In this document: in pieces, positions 36,060-47,780 of the stretch
Numbering within the stretch: the stretch's first letter is position 1
How the letters are laid out: each line of letters opens with the position of its first letter
Assembly: GCA_025330725.1 (NCBI GenBank)
Contig: JAIWND010000047.1
Location: 62,001 to 126,000 of the forward strand
DNA from: Chlamydoabsidia padenii
Lineage: Eukaryota; Mucoromycota; Mucoromycetes; Mucorales; Cunninghamellaceae
Direction of reading: 5' to 3'
DNA length: 64,000 nucleotides
Notes under the pieces: model-generated
What the model was told of the DNA's origin: nothing
What the model saw: the letters and a program-made list of their open reading frames with translations, nothing else
Database searches by the model: none
Made by a program: the position numbers and the translations under genes

Positions 36060-36830
36060 GGTAACAAGTTTGAATCCATTCAGGTCTACGGATGGTGCCG
36101 TCTTTAGATTAGATATTGGTAAGTCATTAAATGATGATCATGAATTACATAATCTGACTCTTTTTTCTTCCTTTTTGTTCTCATTTAGGCTCATGGCTAG
36201 GTGGTCTCTCTTTACCCTCTGCTTCTGATCCTTTGCTTTGTGCATGACAAAGACAATCGATATCCTCCTTTTTTTTATTTTTATTTTTTGTATGAATGCT
36301 GAAGCGTCTCTAGGTAAAATTCTGGTAAGAATCTAAAAAAAAATCAAAAAGGGGAATGGATGGAAATTTGACACTGTTTTCCGTTTTGACAATAGGTTGG
36401 TATATCATCGTCTTGCGATACATTCTAAATGACTTTCACCACTACCAACAACCATCGTCACTATAACTACTACATCTAGCCAGCACACGCATACCACCAT
36501 TGCTGAAACAGGTATTCGATCGACTTTAGACAGATAACCCGGCAACCTCACCATTACCAACCAGCTTGATCATGATCTCTTGCTCATCAACAATAACATC
36601 AATGCCGTGCTGGATTATTAGACAACTGCATGATCGACTCGTCATTTTAACTAGAGCGATATTAATCATGGTCACTACGACGGAGACCTGCAGACTCTTG
36701 GACAATTCTCTACCATTATCCTGGAATGGATCATATCACCATCTTCCTCAAGCAGATCTGCCTTTACTTTATCCGATTGTGGTGGTCTTTTATTTGATAC
36801 TCTGAAACAGCGACATCGCCAATAAGATTA
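36060..36830 (+). pseudogene. exon-like blocks downstream of the SR gene
   Basis: Blocks with good acceptors and donors occur: 36061-36118 (RSTDGAVFRLDI) with GTAAGT, continuing after TTTAG at 36190 with SWLGGLSLPSASDP before a stop at about 36248. Further down are stretches in shifting frames such as QLDHDLLLINNNINAV (about 36560-36615) and DGDLQTLGQFSTIILEWI then FTLSDCGGLLFDTL up to about 36830. This could be a decayed gene, or a spliced 3' UTR or non-coding transcript of the SR locus. No family is recognised. Confidence 0.3.
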
Positions 36831-37200
36831 ATTCAATAAATATCTGCTCCTTCACCATCAACTGATTCAAGGGTTGGCTTGCAACATAAAACGAATGGCT
36901 ACTAGTTTAGTATTAGTGATAGTACCTTTGTATTTATAAATAATTCTTCCATACTTTGTAATAAAACTACTTTTTTATAGTGCTTATATAATAAACGTTA
37001 CTTTGTGATCATCATGGCCCCCCCCCCAAAAAAAGAATGATATCGGTGTTTTGATTTGTATTTTGTGTCGGCATCAGAATTATAAACCCTTACAATGCGC
37101 CATGACTCCAAATTTTAATTATTTTTATTCTCTTCCTCTCTCTTTTACCTTTTATTATTCTCTCCCCTCTTTTTAGTTATAGATTTAGTATAAATATTGT
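36831..37200. other. spacer, nothing recognised
   Basis: AT-rich, with a C9 run at 37019-37027. Confidence 0.4.
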
Positions 37201-39800
37201 ATCAAACAATGTTAATAAAAAGGGTATCTTTTTCCCTTCTAATCATACTACCTGGGTTGGTGACATTTGCATGAGCGCGGGGTAAATGTGGATTCGATAA
37301 AAATGGGCTGGAATCAAATATAAATGTAAAGTAGTAATTGGGTAGCTGTAATAGGAGATCATAATAAAAAAAAAGTATAGTAGTCTCTAGCAAGTCTATA
37401 CTGCCAGGATCCTTCGTATGTTCAGGTTTCCAGTCATGAAACAAACGACTTGCTTTGGTATTATCAATTGGATCTATAAGTAATCCAACAAGTTCGTCAA
37501 TCTTCTTTGCATTGAACACGAATTCCCCAGGGTGGTACTTGTTAATCATCCATTATGGCCACAAGCAATCTCGGTTCTTCAACACCATACACTGTACCCT
37601 TCGAGTCGATGTATCTGGTGGAGCTCCCTAATTCGCTTGTGTCCCAATTTATACGCTCACATGGATTTAAACCTCGATCAATGCAAGCTGAGATTAAATT
37701 TTGGTACCTTATCTTCTCGTTTATTGTCATATGTATAGAGGCTAGTCGTGCTAATGTGATTAGTCGATTCAATGTCCCGGTTTATGCTGTTTACGTGATT
37801 GGCTGTTACGGCAATTTCCACCAGAATGTCAAGGGCCACGGCAGGTTTGCGGTATGACTTCATCTTGGCAGTGTAATATTCAATTGATTGTTTCAGTAAT
37901 CTACATGATATTACCTGCAAATGACCCATTGTTTTGATTATATATTTTAAATGTACCAGGTAATGTTGGGACACCAGAAAAACTCGTAGATGGAGATGAC
38001 CGTTGTTGACATGGTGCCTTGGAAAACGATGCCAGGACTGGAAGCAACCATCCATCACAATGAGATCGGATGATCGTACGGATCATTTGGAAGCAATTGA
38101 AAGACCAGCCACCAAGTCATAACATGCGATTCTTGTATTATGATCTTTTATGTACGGGACGATTGCACACGGGAACACGTACAATAAAAAAAATACAACC
38201 AGTCCACTGCTCGGTAGAATGCGTGGTTCTTGTTCACATCTCGCCAGTTTCCTGAGAATGATGATGGAATAAATCGCCTTGACTTCTCCATGTTTTCACC
38301 GACCAATTCCATCAAGTTAATGTGATCAAGAGCAAAAGAGAAAACAGTCGTGTTTGTATTGTCATACTGGTTTGTCATCATCCCATAGATCATTTTGCCA
38401 AGACCATGGCCGAACAGATGCATTTCATCACTACCCCAAAACGCCGGTCCACAGAAGGTACGAAATTGTTCAAACACACCACTATTTCGGAGCCCGACTT
38501 CTTTTCTTGCCACAATGTCTTTTATCCGGTAGGATGCTTCTGTTCGCATTGGCCAATGTTCACATTCACCTGGAAGTTACATACCGCCGGATCGTATTCC
38601 TTTGATTTCGTATATTCTACACCCAAAATATGAGTTGTGTCCAAGATGGCGAGCAATATCGGCGACAGCGGGGATGTCACCAGTAGCAAAAAGTAAATTG
38701 ACGGTGGCTTCGTAGCATTCGCTCCCTACATTGACTTTGATACCATGTTTGAATAGTTATTTGAGATCTTGTACTATTGGAGCAAGGAAGGTATCCAAGT
38801 GAAAGGCTTTTTATTTTCAGGAATGATACAAACTTGCATGACGTTATGGAGCTTGTACCTTTCCTCAGGGACAAGATTCAGATTTATGAATTGGATTATG
38901 GTAGGTGAAAGTTTTCCTTTTCAGTAAAGGCTAAAACCGTCGATATATAAACCAAGAGCAATGTCGAAGGTTTATTGATGTACTTTAACTTTGCCTGTTT
39001 ATATGAGGATCCGTCGTAAATGTCGTGCATTGTAGTTAAATCACTGGTGTAGTTATGTCGATGGTACATGGCTTCCCATGTTGCTGTGTCTCTGAGCTTG
39101 ATTGAAAACATAGCGCTGACTGACATCACCTTTATTTGCATAGAAGGTTTTTTGATGATAGCATTGGAGTCCTTATACCGGTACGCCTTGCAATTATGGT
39201 TTGGGCAAACATCCTCTCCAACTTTGTAAATGACACACCCTTCCGGACACATGTCATAGCTCTTGAATGTGATAGTCCATTTGTTTATTATTAGGGATTT
39301 TGTCTTATATAATGAGACATTACTTTGAGTGATGGAACTACTAACATGAAACAAAGAAAAAAAAAATCAAAATTCATGCAAGCGGTATTTCGGAATTTCA
39401 ATGTTTTTTTTCTTTTTTGTTAGATACTTACAACGTAGATTTGCTTCATCAAAAACTTCGTTTATACATTCAATCACAAGGTCATGACCATTCCTGGAAA
39501 CATCCAATTTCTTGAAAAGTGGAAAAATCTTTGATACTCCATTTTCAACTTTTTGACAATGTAACAGATTCACGGGTAAAATCATATACCCTGGGCCATT
39601 CGACGTTACTGTCTTCACCATGCATAGTTGAATAAACTGCATCATCGTTATCAGGACCATCATCAACTTCATCACCGTTTTCGGAATCACCGTCATATTC
39701 GGATCCACAATTGACACTGTATCATCAGACACACCATTCGTAGAAAGATGTGTATACGGCTTCTTCATCATCATCGCCAGAATCTCCATCACGTTGAGTG
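37201..39800 (-). mobile_element. degenerate CACTA/Plavaka-like (Transposase_21-related) transposase
   Basis: Minus-strand blocks in several frames fit the order of the fungal CACTA-type transposases. At 39354-38896 there is SYDMCPEGCVIY with CPNHNCKAYRYKD, a CxxxC...CxxxxC zinc-ribbon-like block, then MYHRHNYTSDLTTMHDIYDG. At 38549-38148 there is VFEQFRTFCGPAFWGSDEMH, then LFGHGLGKMIYGMM, the EMHL-type block of this family. At 38058-37678 the C-terminal part includes HYLVHLKYIIKTMG and SIEYYTAKMKSYRKP. Several frameshifts and stops separate the blocks, and no terminal inverted repeats were found, so it is a dead copy. The piece at 39792-39367 is probably its N-terminal region. Confidence 0.65.
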
Positions 39801-39898
39801 GGGTTTGGATTTAGAGGGGGAGGAGGTTATCAGTCGCACCATACGCATCATGATAACCCTTATTTATTTATTTTTTTAAATTAAGGGGAAATGATATC

Positions 39899-40231
39899 CT
39901 AAAAATATTTAGCGAACCCTTTACTTTTAATCCTGTCAATAATTCCAAGAGCAGATTCACAAACAGTGACCAAATGGATCCGAGCTTGATCAAATTGATT
40001 ATGGTATTCTACTTTTTGACTTTGAAAAGTACATTTACGATTGGACGCAATCAAGGCATCAAAGTAAGTAGAAAAGCAATCGCCAGAAATATTGTCACCA
40101 TTCTTGGAGTACACATATTGATATCCCGAAGTACTGCCTCGATAAATTTCAATGTAGCAATTGATAAAAGTAGCACGGACTTCCAACAAGGCAAGAGTAG
40201 TAAAAATATAGGCTAGTAGTAATAGTTTCAT
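39899..40231 (-). CDS. small secreted protein, 110 residues, four cysteines
   Basis: Single exon. The N-terminus MKLLLLAYIFTTLALLEVRA is a clear signal peptide with likely cleavage after ALA/RA. The mature about 90 residues have cysteines at INC, GDC, RKC and TVC spacing, enough for two disulphides, and one NIS glycosylation site. No family is recognised. Its size and Cys number resemble the frameshifted gene at 359-648. It sits directly next to the dead transposase, a setting often seen for fast-evolving secreted proteins. Confidence 0.65.
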   Translation of the reverse strand: MKLLLLAYIFTTLALLEVRATFINCYIEIYRGSTSGYQYVYSKNGDNISGDCFSTYFDALIASNRKCTFQSQKVEYHNQFDQARIHLVTVCESALGIIDRIKSKGFAKYF

Positions 40232-40967
40232 TTAGGTGCTGGAGGAAAGAATAAAAAAAGAGCCATTTTTATATCTATAAAAGTAAGGAGTCAATACAAA
40301 AGGATAGATTACGGCGTAAACGCCAAGTAGGTGACCCCTTACATCTTGGGCAAGCATATTAATATTCGTATATATAAGGTTTATTTATTTGTAGAAAATA
40401 AAAAAAGAAGTAAAACTATTGATAACTACAGTAAGCTAAAGTAAAAGTTCAAATTGAGCCAAGGAGTCAGTTGCCCCTTGATGAAATGTTGGTAAGGTCG
40501 TCTTTTACGGTTACTGAGGGGGGGGGGTTATAAACCTGGTGCCCGTAGAGAATCCATATTCCGTTGACGATTACAAGTTCTCAATTGTTTCAACACATTC
40601 CAATCCCTATACATCATAGTAAAAAAAGGTGATGTTGAGTTAGTTATTATTAACCATCTGCTACCATCCTATCCAACAACGATTCCTTTTATTTTTATTT
40701 TTATTCGACTTACCCCAAGTTGATCCTTCTTCAGATTGCACCACGGCCAAGGGACTGGTTGAAATAATGAGTACGATTTGATCATGAAACTTTCCGGTCA
40801 ATCGGGGTTTGAATTCAAAAAGTGTGGCCCCTTTCATGGGCTGAAAAAACCCTATCTGCTGATGCTAATAAGCATATAGACATGTGCAACACTGGATGTA
40901 TCAAAAGGAGTGATTCACACGAATGGGCTTTTCCCCCTTTCTTTTTCTTCTTTTCTCGATTGATCGA
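40232..40967. other. spacer before the nucleoside hydrolase gene
   Basis: TCGGGGTTTGAATTC at 40802-40816 is a motif copy about 150 bp upstream of the hydrolase ATG. A G8 run is near 40519-40527. Confidence 0.4.
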
Positions 40968-42324
40968 ATGGCCTCCCCTACCCCTTTGTGGCTTGACTGT
41001 GACCCTGGTAAGTGAAGAAAAAAAAGAAAAGGAACCCAGCAGTTTACAGTATTGATGTGGTTCGATCAGGTCATGATGATGCGATGGCGATAATTCTTGC
41101 AGGAAAGTTTTTTTTTTTAAAAAAAAGAAGAAAAAAGTATACAGTATGTGAGTGATTTGACTCTTATGTTTAGGTTACAACCCTAACCTCCGTCTACTTG
41201 GTATTTCTACAGTAAGTTGAATGTTATCGAATTTGGAACGGGACTCCTAACTCCTTTTACAGACCCACGGAAATCAAGATCATGATAAAATAAGTCGAAA
41301 TGCCGCCGTGGTTTTAAAGGCCGCTGGGATCGATCATGTACGCATTGTACCTGGACAAACCAAAGTAAGCAAAAGCCTCCTTTTCCCATGCGTATGATTC
41401 TGACCTTCTTTTCTTCCAAGCCTCTCACCCAAATGCCATTGTCTTGTCCAGATATTCACGGAGACAGTGGATTGGATGGTACCACAGGTCTACCTTGTTT
41501 CGATCCATTACTTGTTTTGAAGGATGAAAAGGCTGTGCTTTATCTCGCTCACCTGTTACAAACCAGGAAAGAAGCCGGTGAGGTGCCTCTGACATTGATT
41601 GCTACCGGACCATTGACGAATTACGCTTTACTATTGACACTCTACCCTGAACTATGTGATCAAATCAAACAAATCATCTTTATGGGAGGATCCATTGGTC
41701 CTGGTAATTGGACCCCTTGTGCCGAATACAACATTCTGGTCTGTACTCATATTGATAATGGTAGATGAACTCTGGCACACTCATCACGGTTCTATGTTTA
41801 TAGGTGGACCCTGAAGCCGCTTCCATTGTCTTCCGTTCAGATATTGATGTGACCATGGTGCCTTTAGAAGTAACTCATCAAGCCATTGTGACCGACGCCT
41901 ACATCGAGAGACTCCAAACCCAATTAAATCATTCCCATTTTTGTAGAGTGATTGTGGATCTCTTGCTATTTTTTAAAAAAACCTATTACGAGGTGTTTGA
42001 TTTCCGGCAAGGTCCTCCGCTCCATGATCCTTGTGCTGTGGCTGTATTATGTGCACCCAACTTGTTCAAGTTCAAGCGCATGGGCGTTCATGTTATCACA
42101 TCTGATGGTCCTTGTCTGGGCCAAACGGTAAGGTGACACACGGCTCATTATCGAAAATACTGATCTTTTTTAAAATGATGGTTTAGGTGTGTGATATTTA
42201 TAGGAGAACAGACTCACCACAGATTAATGTCGCCACAGATATTCAGGTGGACGGGTTTATGGATATGTTGCTGGATGCATTTGATCGAGCAAATCAACGA
42301 TCTCCGTTGAATGCCACTATATAA
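40968..42324 (+). CDS. inosine-uridine-preferring nucleoside hydrolase (IunH family)
   Basis: Seven exons: 40968-41007, 41070-41102, 41174-41211, 41263-41364, 41421-41738, 41804-42127, 42187-42324; 330 residues. The calcium-binding DCDPGHDDAMA (family DxDxxxDDAxA) is at residues 10-20, with THGNQDHDK, DIHGDSGLDG, LIATGPLTNYAL, IFMGGSIGPGNWTPCAEYN and HDPCAVAVL following as in the family. It splits the N-glycosidic bond of ribonucleosides to base plus ribose for purine/pyrimidine salvage. No signal peptide is present, so it is cytosolic. To keep the frame the second intron must start GAAAGT after GCAG (41103), an apparent GA-AG intron. The donor at 41739 is also weak (GTCTGT). It converges on the antiporter gene. 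Confidence 0.9.
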
Positions 42325-42552
42325 TAAAGTCGAGAGAAATTATCAACTCCCAAAGAGAGCAGCGGCCTTTTAATGTTTTTGTTTTTTGCATGAATAATCA
42401 TTTATTTATAGATAATAGATATAAAGAACTAAACAGATATAACAATGGCATTCCTGGAATAGACAATAGGGGTAAAAAATAAAATAAAATAAAGAGCATC
42501 AACAACAATAACAACAACAAAAAGTGGTATCATAATATCTAATGTAAAAAAA

Positions 42553-45431
42553 TTAAGACTCCAAGGAAGAAGAGGCATTAGGAGAATGGTTACGGGAAGG
42601 AGCTTGGATGACGACAAGACTAGCATCCACACCTGTAGATAAAAGATCAAATGCCAAAGGACCCAAAGCCAAACCAAACTCTTTACTATAAGCGGTACCA
42701 GGAGTATCAACCGTGGAGGAAGACAGAGTGACGCCGGTATGTCTTCTTCCCAAGATGATCAAATCCTGTCTTGTCACCATTGACATCAAATAATAAGCCG
42801 TCAACTCCTTTACCGATTGACAACTCACATCGAGGGTGTGTGTGGTCGAGTGGAAGAGCGTGTCGAGGAACTGAGTGTCGTCAAGATGAGCGGATGGCGT
42901 GGTCAACCCGGCATGAATAGCTGTCCCCGTCGCATACATGGTCTGGTTGTCCTGATGATCCTGTTGCCGTAACACCATTACTTGTGCTTGATGGTAGACT
43001 TGTAAACGTAAAGCAAACAATAAAGCAGCTCGGTCATCTTTGCCACCAAGAAAAGGCACGATAATACGGAGGATCCGATGCTCCAGTCCACGATCCAAGA
43101 ATAACCCCACCGTACAATGATCCAACATGAATGCATGATTGGCAAATTCAGCATCTGATAATTGGTAAGCGGCGGTGGTGGGCCGATCCAGTGATTTGTG
43201 TTCTTCAATGACTTTATACATCTGTTGTTTCACTTGCCAGGGTAAAAGCACGAGGTGGGCATTGACAGAGGAAGCATAATCATCAATGTGTTTGATATAG
43301 CTTGAAGGAGCAGCGAAATACAGCCAGGGGGTTAGTGGAATACCGATCAAATGAGCAAAGGTTCGAATCACACTAAGAACAGGGTCCACACGGACAGTTT
43401 CTTTCATTTCTTGAATCTTCATTACATCAGAGGGACGTTGGGTCAGTTCCAATAATCGTAAAGCATGGATCTGAGGCTTGTTGTGGATGCGATCGTCATC
43501 ATCCTTTGGTGTCAACAGTCGGATCAGAGTCATGGCGGCAGGGATGGTTTCCAATCGGTTGAGTAACGTGACCATAGTGAATCGATCATTGTCCATGGGG
43601 GCAATGTTGGAAACATGTCCTTCCTCGGTGGATTTGGCATCGATCGAGTCAATACTTGCTGCCCCATCACCGCTTGTTAATGCTGCTTGTTGTTTTTGAT
43701 ACCATTCGGGGTAAAGTTTGACCACAAAAGGTGTTGTCATGATAGTAGTTACCAAGGCCATTACCACCATAATGACGAATACTTGAGAGGTGGAAAAGAT
43801 GGAAACATGAGTGATCAAATATCATGTGATATATCTCTTATTTTACCTTGGTCATTCAATACACCAGCATCATGCCCAATATTCAAAACAATCAATTCTA
43901 CCAATCTAAAAAATAAATAAATGAGAGATGAGATTGGATTGTTTGGTTGTTTTTTTTTTCTCTTTACCCTTTGCAATTCATTAGAAAACCAACGGCTAAA
44001 GATTCTCGGGTGGTCATGCCACTCACTTTGGCAGCAAGACTACATCCAGTGATTTTACCAAAACAAGCCACAACAATGGTAAGGATGACATACCCCCATA
44101 CAATACCAGTGTTGAGTAACCCAATTTGTGTCTTCAACCCAGACAATGTGAAATACTATGTACAGAAAAAAGGGTGAGCGGGATTTAAATCGGAGTCTTG
44201 GGTTGCATGAATTCTACTTACCAGCGGTAAAAACAGAATATTCACAATATCTTCAATCTTTTCAGTGATTCGAATAGGCAAGTTGCTTTCATGTGGAATA
44301 ATCACACCAGCAAGGAAACCACCAAAGATGGCATGGACACCAATAATGTTTGTGACAAAGGCAGAAATCAAGACCATCATCAAGGTCACTGTCATTAAAA
44401 GAGGACTAGGACCATTTTCGAATGAATCGGTTTTTACACAGAGGCGGTAGTACAGAGGTCCCACCAAGAAAATTAAAAACAGGGCAAAGGCAACTGTGGT
44501 TAAGAAGACGTAAAGGGCTTCCAGTCCCCCTGTGGCATTCAACAAGGCGACAACCAGAGCAAGTAGGACCCTATTGAGAAGGAAATGCAAATGAATAAAA
44601 AATAATACTACAACATGTTTCAATTTACCATGCAGTGCAATCATTGATGAGACCAGCAGCCATTGTGATGGCACCTACTTTGGTTCCTAATAATTTAAGT
44701 TCGGCAAGAATACGAGCCAATACAGGGAATGCCTGAATGAAAGGGAATGAGTACACAGTGTGAGAAAGAGGGGAGAAAGAGTCTTACCGTGATTGAAACA
44801 GCGACACCGAGAAAGAGTAGGAAACTACTGAAAGGAATAGATGGATCATCTTGTAACTTGTAAAGACCCAAAGAAAGAGCAGTACCTAGACCAAAAGGTA
44901 ATGCCATACCCGCCACTGCAACAGAAAAAGACCGTTTCCAATCTCTACGAATCACCCTGACATCTACTTCTAACCCCACTTGGAATAAAAAGAACACCAA
45001 TCCGATGGTGGCGACGAGATTCAGAAAGGGAAGTGAAGGTGCAGGGAAAATATGATCCATATAGCCTGGTATACGTCCCATCACTGAAGGGCCCAAGATA
45101 ATGCCAGCAATGACTATGAAAAAAAAAAAAAAAAAAAAAAGTCGGGATGTCAAATCGATGGGAGGTTTCATTTTTTATTTTTTTACCTTCAGAGATGACT
45201 TTTGGTTGTCGAAAGTAACCCAGAGGAACCGCCAATGCCCGACAAAAGGTAAGAATGATGGTCAACTGCAAAAGAGTGACAATGATAAAGTTAGATCAAG
45301 GGGTGATGAGATCATGCAATGCATTAGTACAGTACCTGGATGATAAATAATACAATCGGATCGCTCGCATTAAAGCTAGATGGGTTCAACCCCGAGAAAA
45401 CACCCGCTTGAGGAGTAGCTGATTTCACCAT
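42553..45431 (-). CDS. KHA1: K+/H+ antiporter, CPA2 family, Kha1-like
   Basis: Eight exons: 45431-45336, 45265-45187, 45113-44788, 44732-44629, 44570-44222, 44155-43968, 43905-43847, 43781-42553; 809 residues. The first about 430 residues hold roughly 12 transmembrane helices, with family marks [43 protein letters not shown] (helix with the ion-binding Asp), [15 protein letters not shown], and [20 protein letters not shown]. The last about 380 residues are a cytosolic tail with alternating strands and helices ([35 protein letters not shown] seen in two parts), resembling a universal-stress-like regulatory module as in plant CHX and yeast Kha1. It probably exchanges K+ for H+ across Golgi/endosomal membranes and sets luminal pH. 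A motif copy lies 75 bp upstream. Confidence 0.92.
44178..44190 (+). promoter_or_regulatory. GCGGGATTTAAAT motif inside an antiporter intron
   Basis: An intact motif copy within the 66-base intron between exons 44570-44222 and 44155-43968, showing that the motif is not limited to promoters. Confidence 0.35.
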
Positions 45432-45505
45432 GGATTATATATAAAAGATATAGAAAGAAGATAAAAAAAGTGAAATTGAACCATCAGCATTTAAACAAAA
45501 AGGTT

Positions 45506-45520
45506 ATTTCATGCCCCGCC
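45506..45520 (-). promoter_or_regulatory. GGCGGGGCATGAAAT motif variant upstream of KHA1
   Basis: The minus strand reads GGCGGGGCATGAAAT, 75 bp before the KHA1 ATG. Confidence 0.3.
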
Positions 45521-45906
45521 TGTTGAGAGAAAGAACACCACCAATCCATTGCTTCATGATGGTGACACAGATAAAAGAATAGAAAAAAAACCTTGACTAA
45601 CCTTATTTTTTTTCCAAACAATGGAGTCACGCTGGTTGGTGTGTGATTATCGTTTTTGACGTCAGCGAGATAAAGAAGATATGAATTCTGTGTACATCAT
45701 TCCTTTCAATATTGTCATCATAACAATACCAATGATCTAAAAAGTCCAGAAATACATATATGGTATAAAAGCATACAGATGTTTTTGATCTACATAATTT
45801 TAAATGAAACTAAAACATCTCCATCATAATCTGGGAATCCGCAACATAACGTTGCATTATAGATTCTATCCACGGGGACTTGTTCAGATGCCGACCATGG
45901 TTAATA

Positions 45907-45919
45907 TTAAAATGCCGCC
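45907..45919 (-). promoter_or_regulatory. GGCGGCATTTTAA motif variant upstream of the sphingomyelinase-like gene
   Basis: 86 bp before the ATG at 46005. Opposite in orientation to the gene. Confidence 0.3.
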
Positions 45920-46004
45920 TCACATGATTTGAGCGCCCTCAAACAGAAAATTCGTTTCGTATCTCTTCTTCTTATCATTCTTTTCTCATATATACATTAC
46001 CATT

Positions 46005-47716
46005 ATGAAAAAACTAGTCTTATTATTACTATTATCACAAAACATATATCTCTCACAAGCACTTCCACATTATCTTCAAGATCCTTTTGAAAGCTCACAC
46101 AATGCAGCGGCAGAAGATATGCTTTATGATACCACTCAAAAATGGTTAACGTCTCAATCCATGTCTTCGTCTTGTAGTAGTTGTATATCAGCACTCCAAT
46201 TGGTGAAAAGCTTATCATATACTTCCGAATCACTCTTGGTGCGAACTCTGACTAATGTTTGTAAACGATCCAAACGCATGTCTCCAGAAGTCGTAAGTCT
46301 ACCTCCTCTCTTTTGCATAATCTTCCTAACTTGTCACTTTTTTTTTTCTTTTCTTTTTCTTGTAGTGTCAGGGTGTGGTACAGGAACAAGCTCCTATCTT
46401 CCGTAAAGTGATTAGGGCAAGTACCTAATGACTCGATTGAATCTCTTCATACTAATGTATTATTTTTGTTTGTTGTTATAGACAATGTCGGTATCTGGAC
46501 GAGAGGGTCATCTTTTTTGCGCAGCGGTTGGAAATTCTTGTCCTTATCCTGAAGTTGAACCTTGGAATGTGACCTTTCCTAAAGAAAAACCTACCCAAGT
46601 CAAGCAATGGGAACCTTCTGGTGATGTCATGACAGTTTTACAACTAAGTGATTGGCATGTGGACCCTGATTATCAGGTAAGGACTGACTGTGGAGAAATA
46701 ATATTGTTATTGATATTTGGCTCACTTAGGAAACTGCCGATGCTATCTGTAATGAACCCATTTGTTGTCGCTCAGCTTCAACTGATTACTCAAATGTCAC
46801 CAAACCAGCATCAAAATGGGGTAATGAATGATGATTTACAATGTCTTTGCGTTTATTCATTACTTTTTTATTTTATTTATATTATAGGTGAATACACTTG
46901 CGATCCTCCAGCCCGATTGGTTGAATCCATGCTGAAATACATTCCTACGGTTGAAAAGAACATTTCCTTTGGCATCATGACCGGCGATATTCCTCCTCAC
47001 GAAGTCTGGTCGACACTTCCTTTTATGAAAACTGAACGTATCCATGACAACGCCTATGCCTTACTACATACCCACTTTGATGCCAAGGACAAGATCAATA
47101 CCATCCTTTACCCTGCGGTTGGTAATCACGAAGCCGCACCGACCAATAATTTCCCTCTCAGTACCAGCGACTTGCCTTTGGATCAAAATCATGAATATCT
47201 TTCCTTGGAATGGCTCTATTCTGCTTTGAACAAACATTGGAATGGATGGCTGACTAATAATCCGAACTTTTATGTCCAGACCACCACCGGAAGTTATGCG
47301 ACTCGACCAATGAATGGTTTAAAACTCATCAGTCTCAACACAAACTTTTGTTATACTTTAAATTGGTGGTTATATCAACGACCTTCTCAACCGGTAACAT
47401 TTCATCCAATCACAAGCCCCAATAAATACCTAACGAATCAATTTTTTTTCTTTTCCATTGTGGTATAGGATCCAAATGGAGTCCTGACTTGGCTCGTGGA
47501 ACAATTACAGGAATCAGAAGATTTAGGTGAACGTGCGTGGATTATTGGTCATATCGCTCCGGGTGACAGCACTTGTTTCCATGATTATTCCAATTACTAT
47601 TATCAAATCGTCGAACGGTATGCGCCTCATGTCATTGCTGGTCAGTTCTTTGGACATACTCATGCGTAAGTTATTTTTCATCAGTCATAATGGGTGTATA
47701 TAGGCAACTTACGCTC

Positions 47717-47780
<64 letters not shown>

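Noticed and set aside
37532..38605. plus-strand frames within the transposase relic
   Set aside because: The minus strand carries the family blocks; plus frames are shadows.
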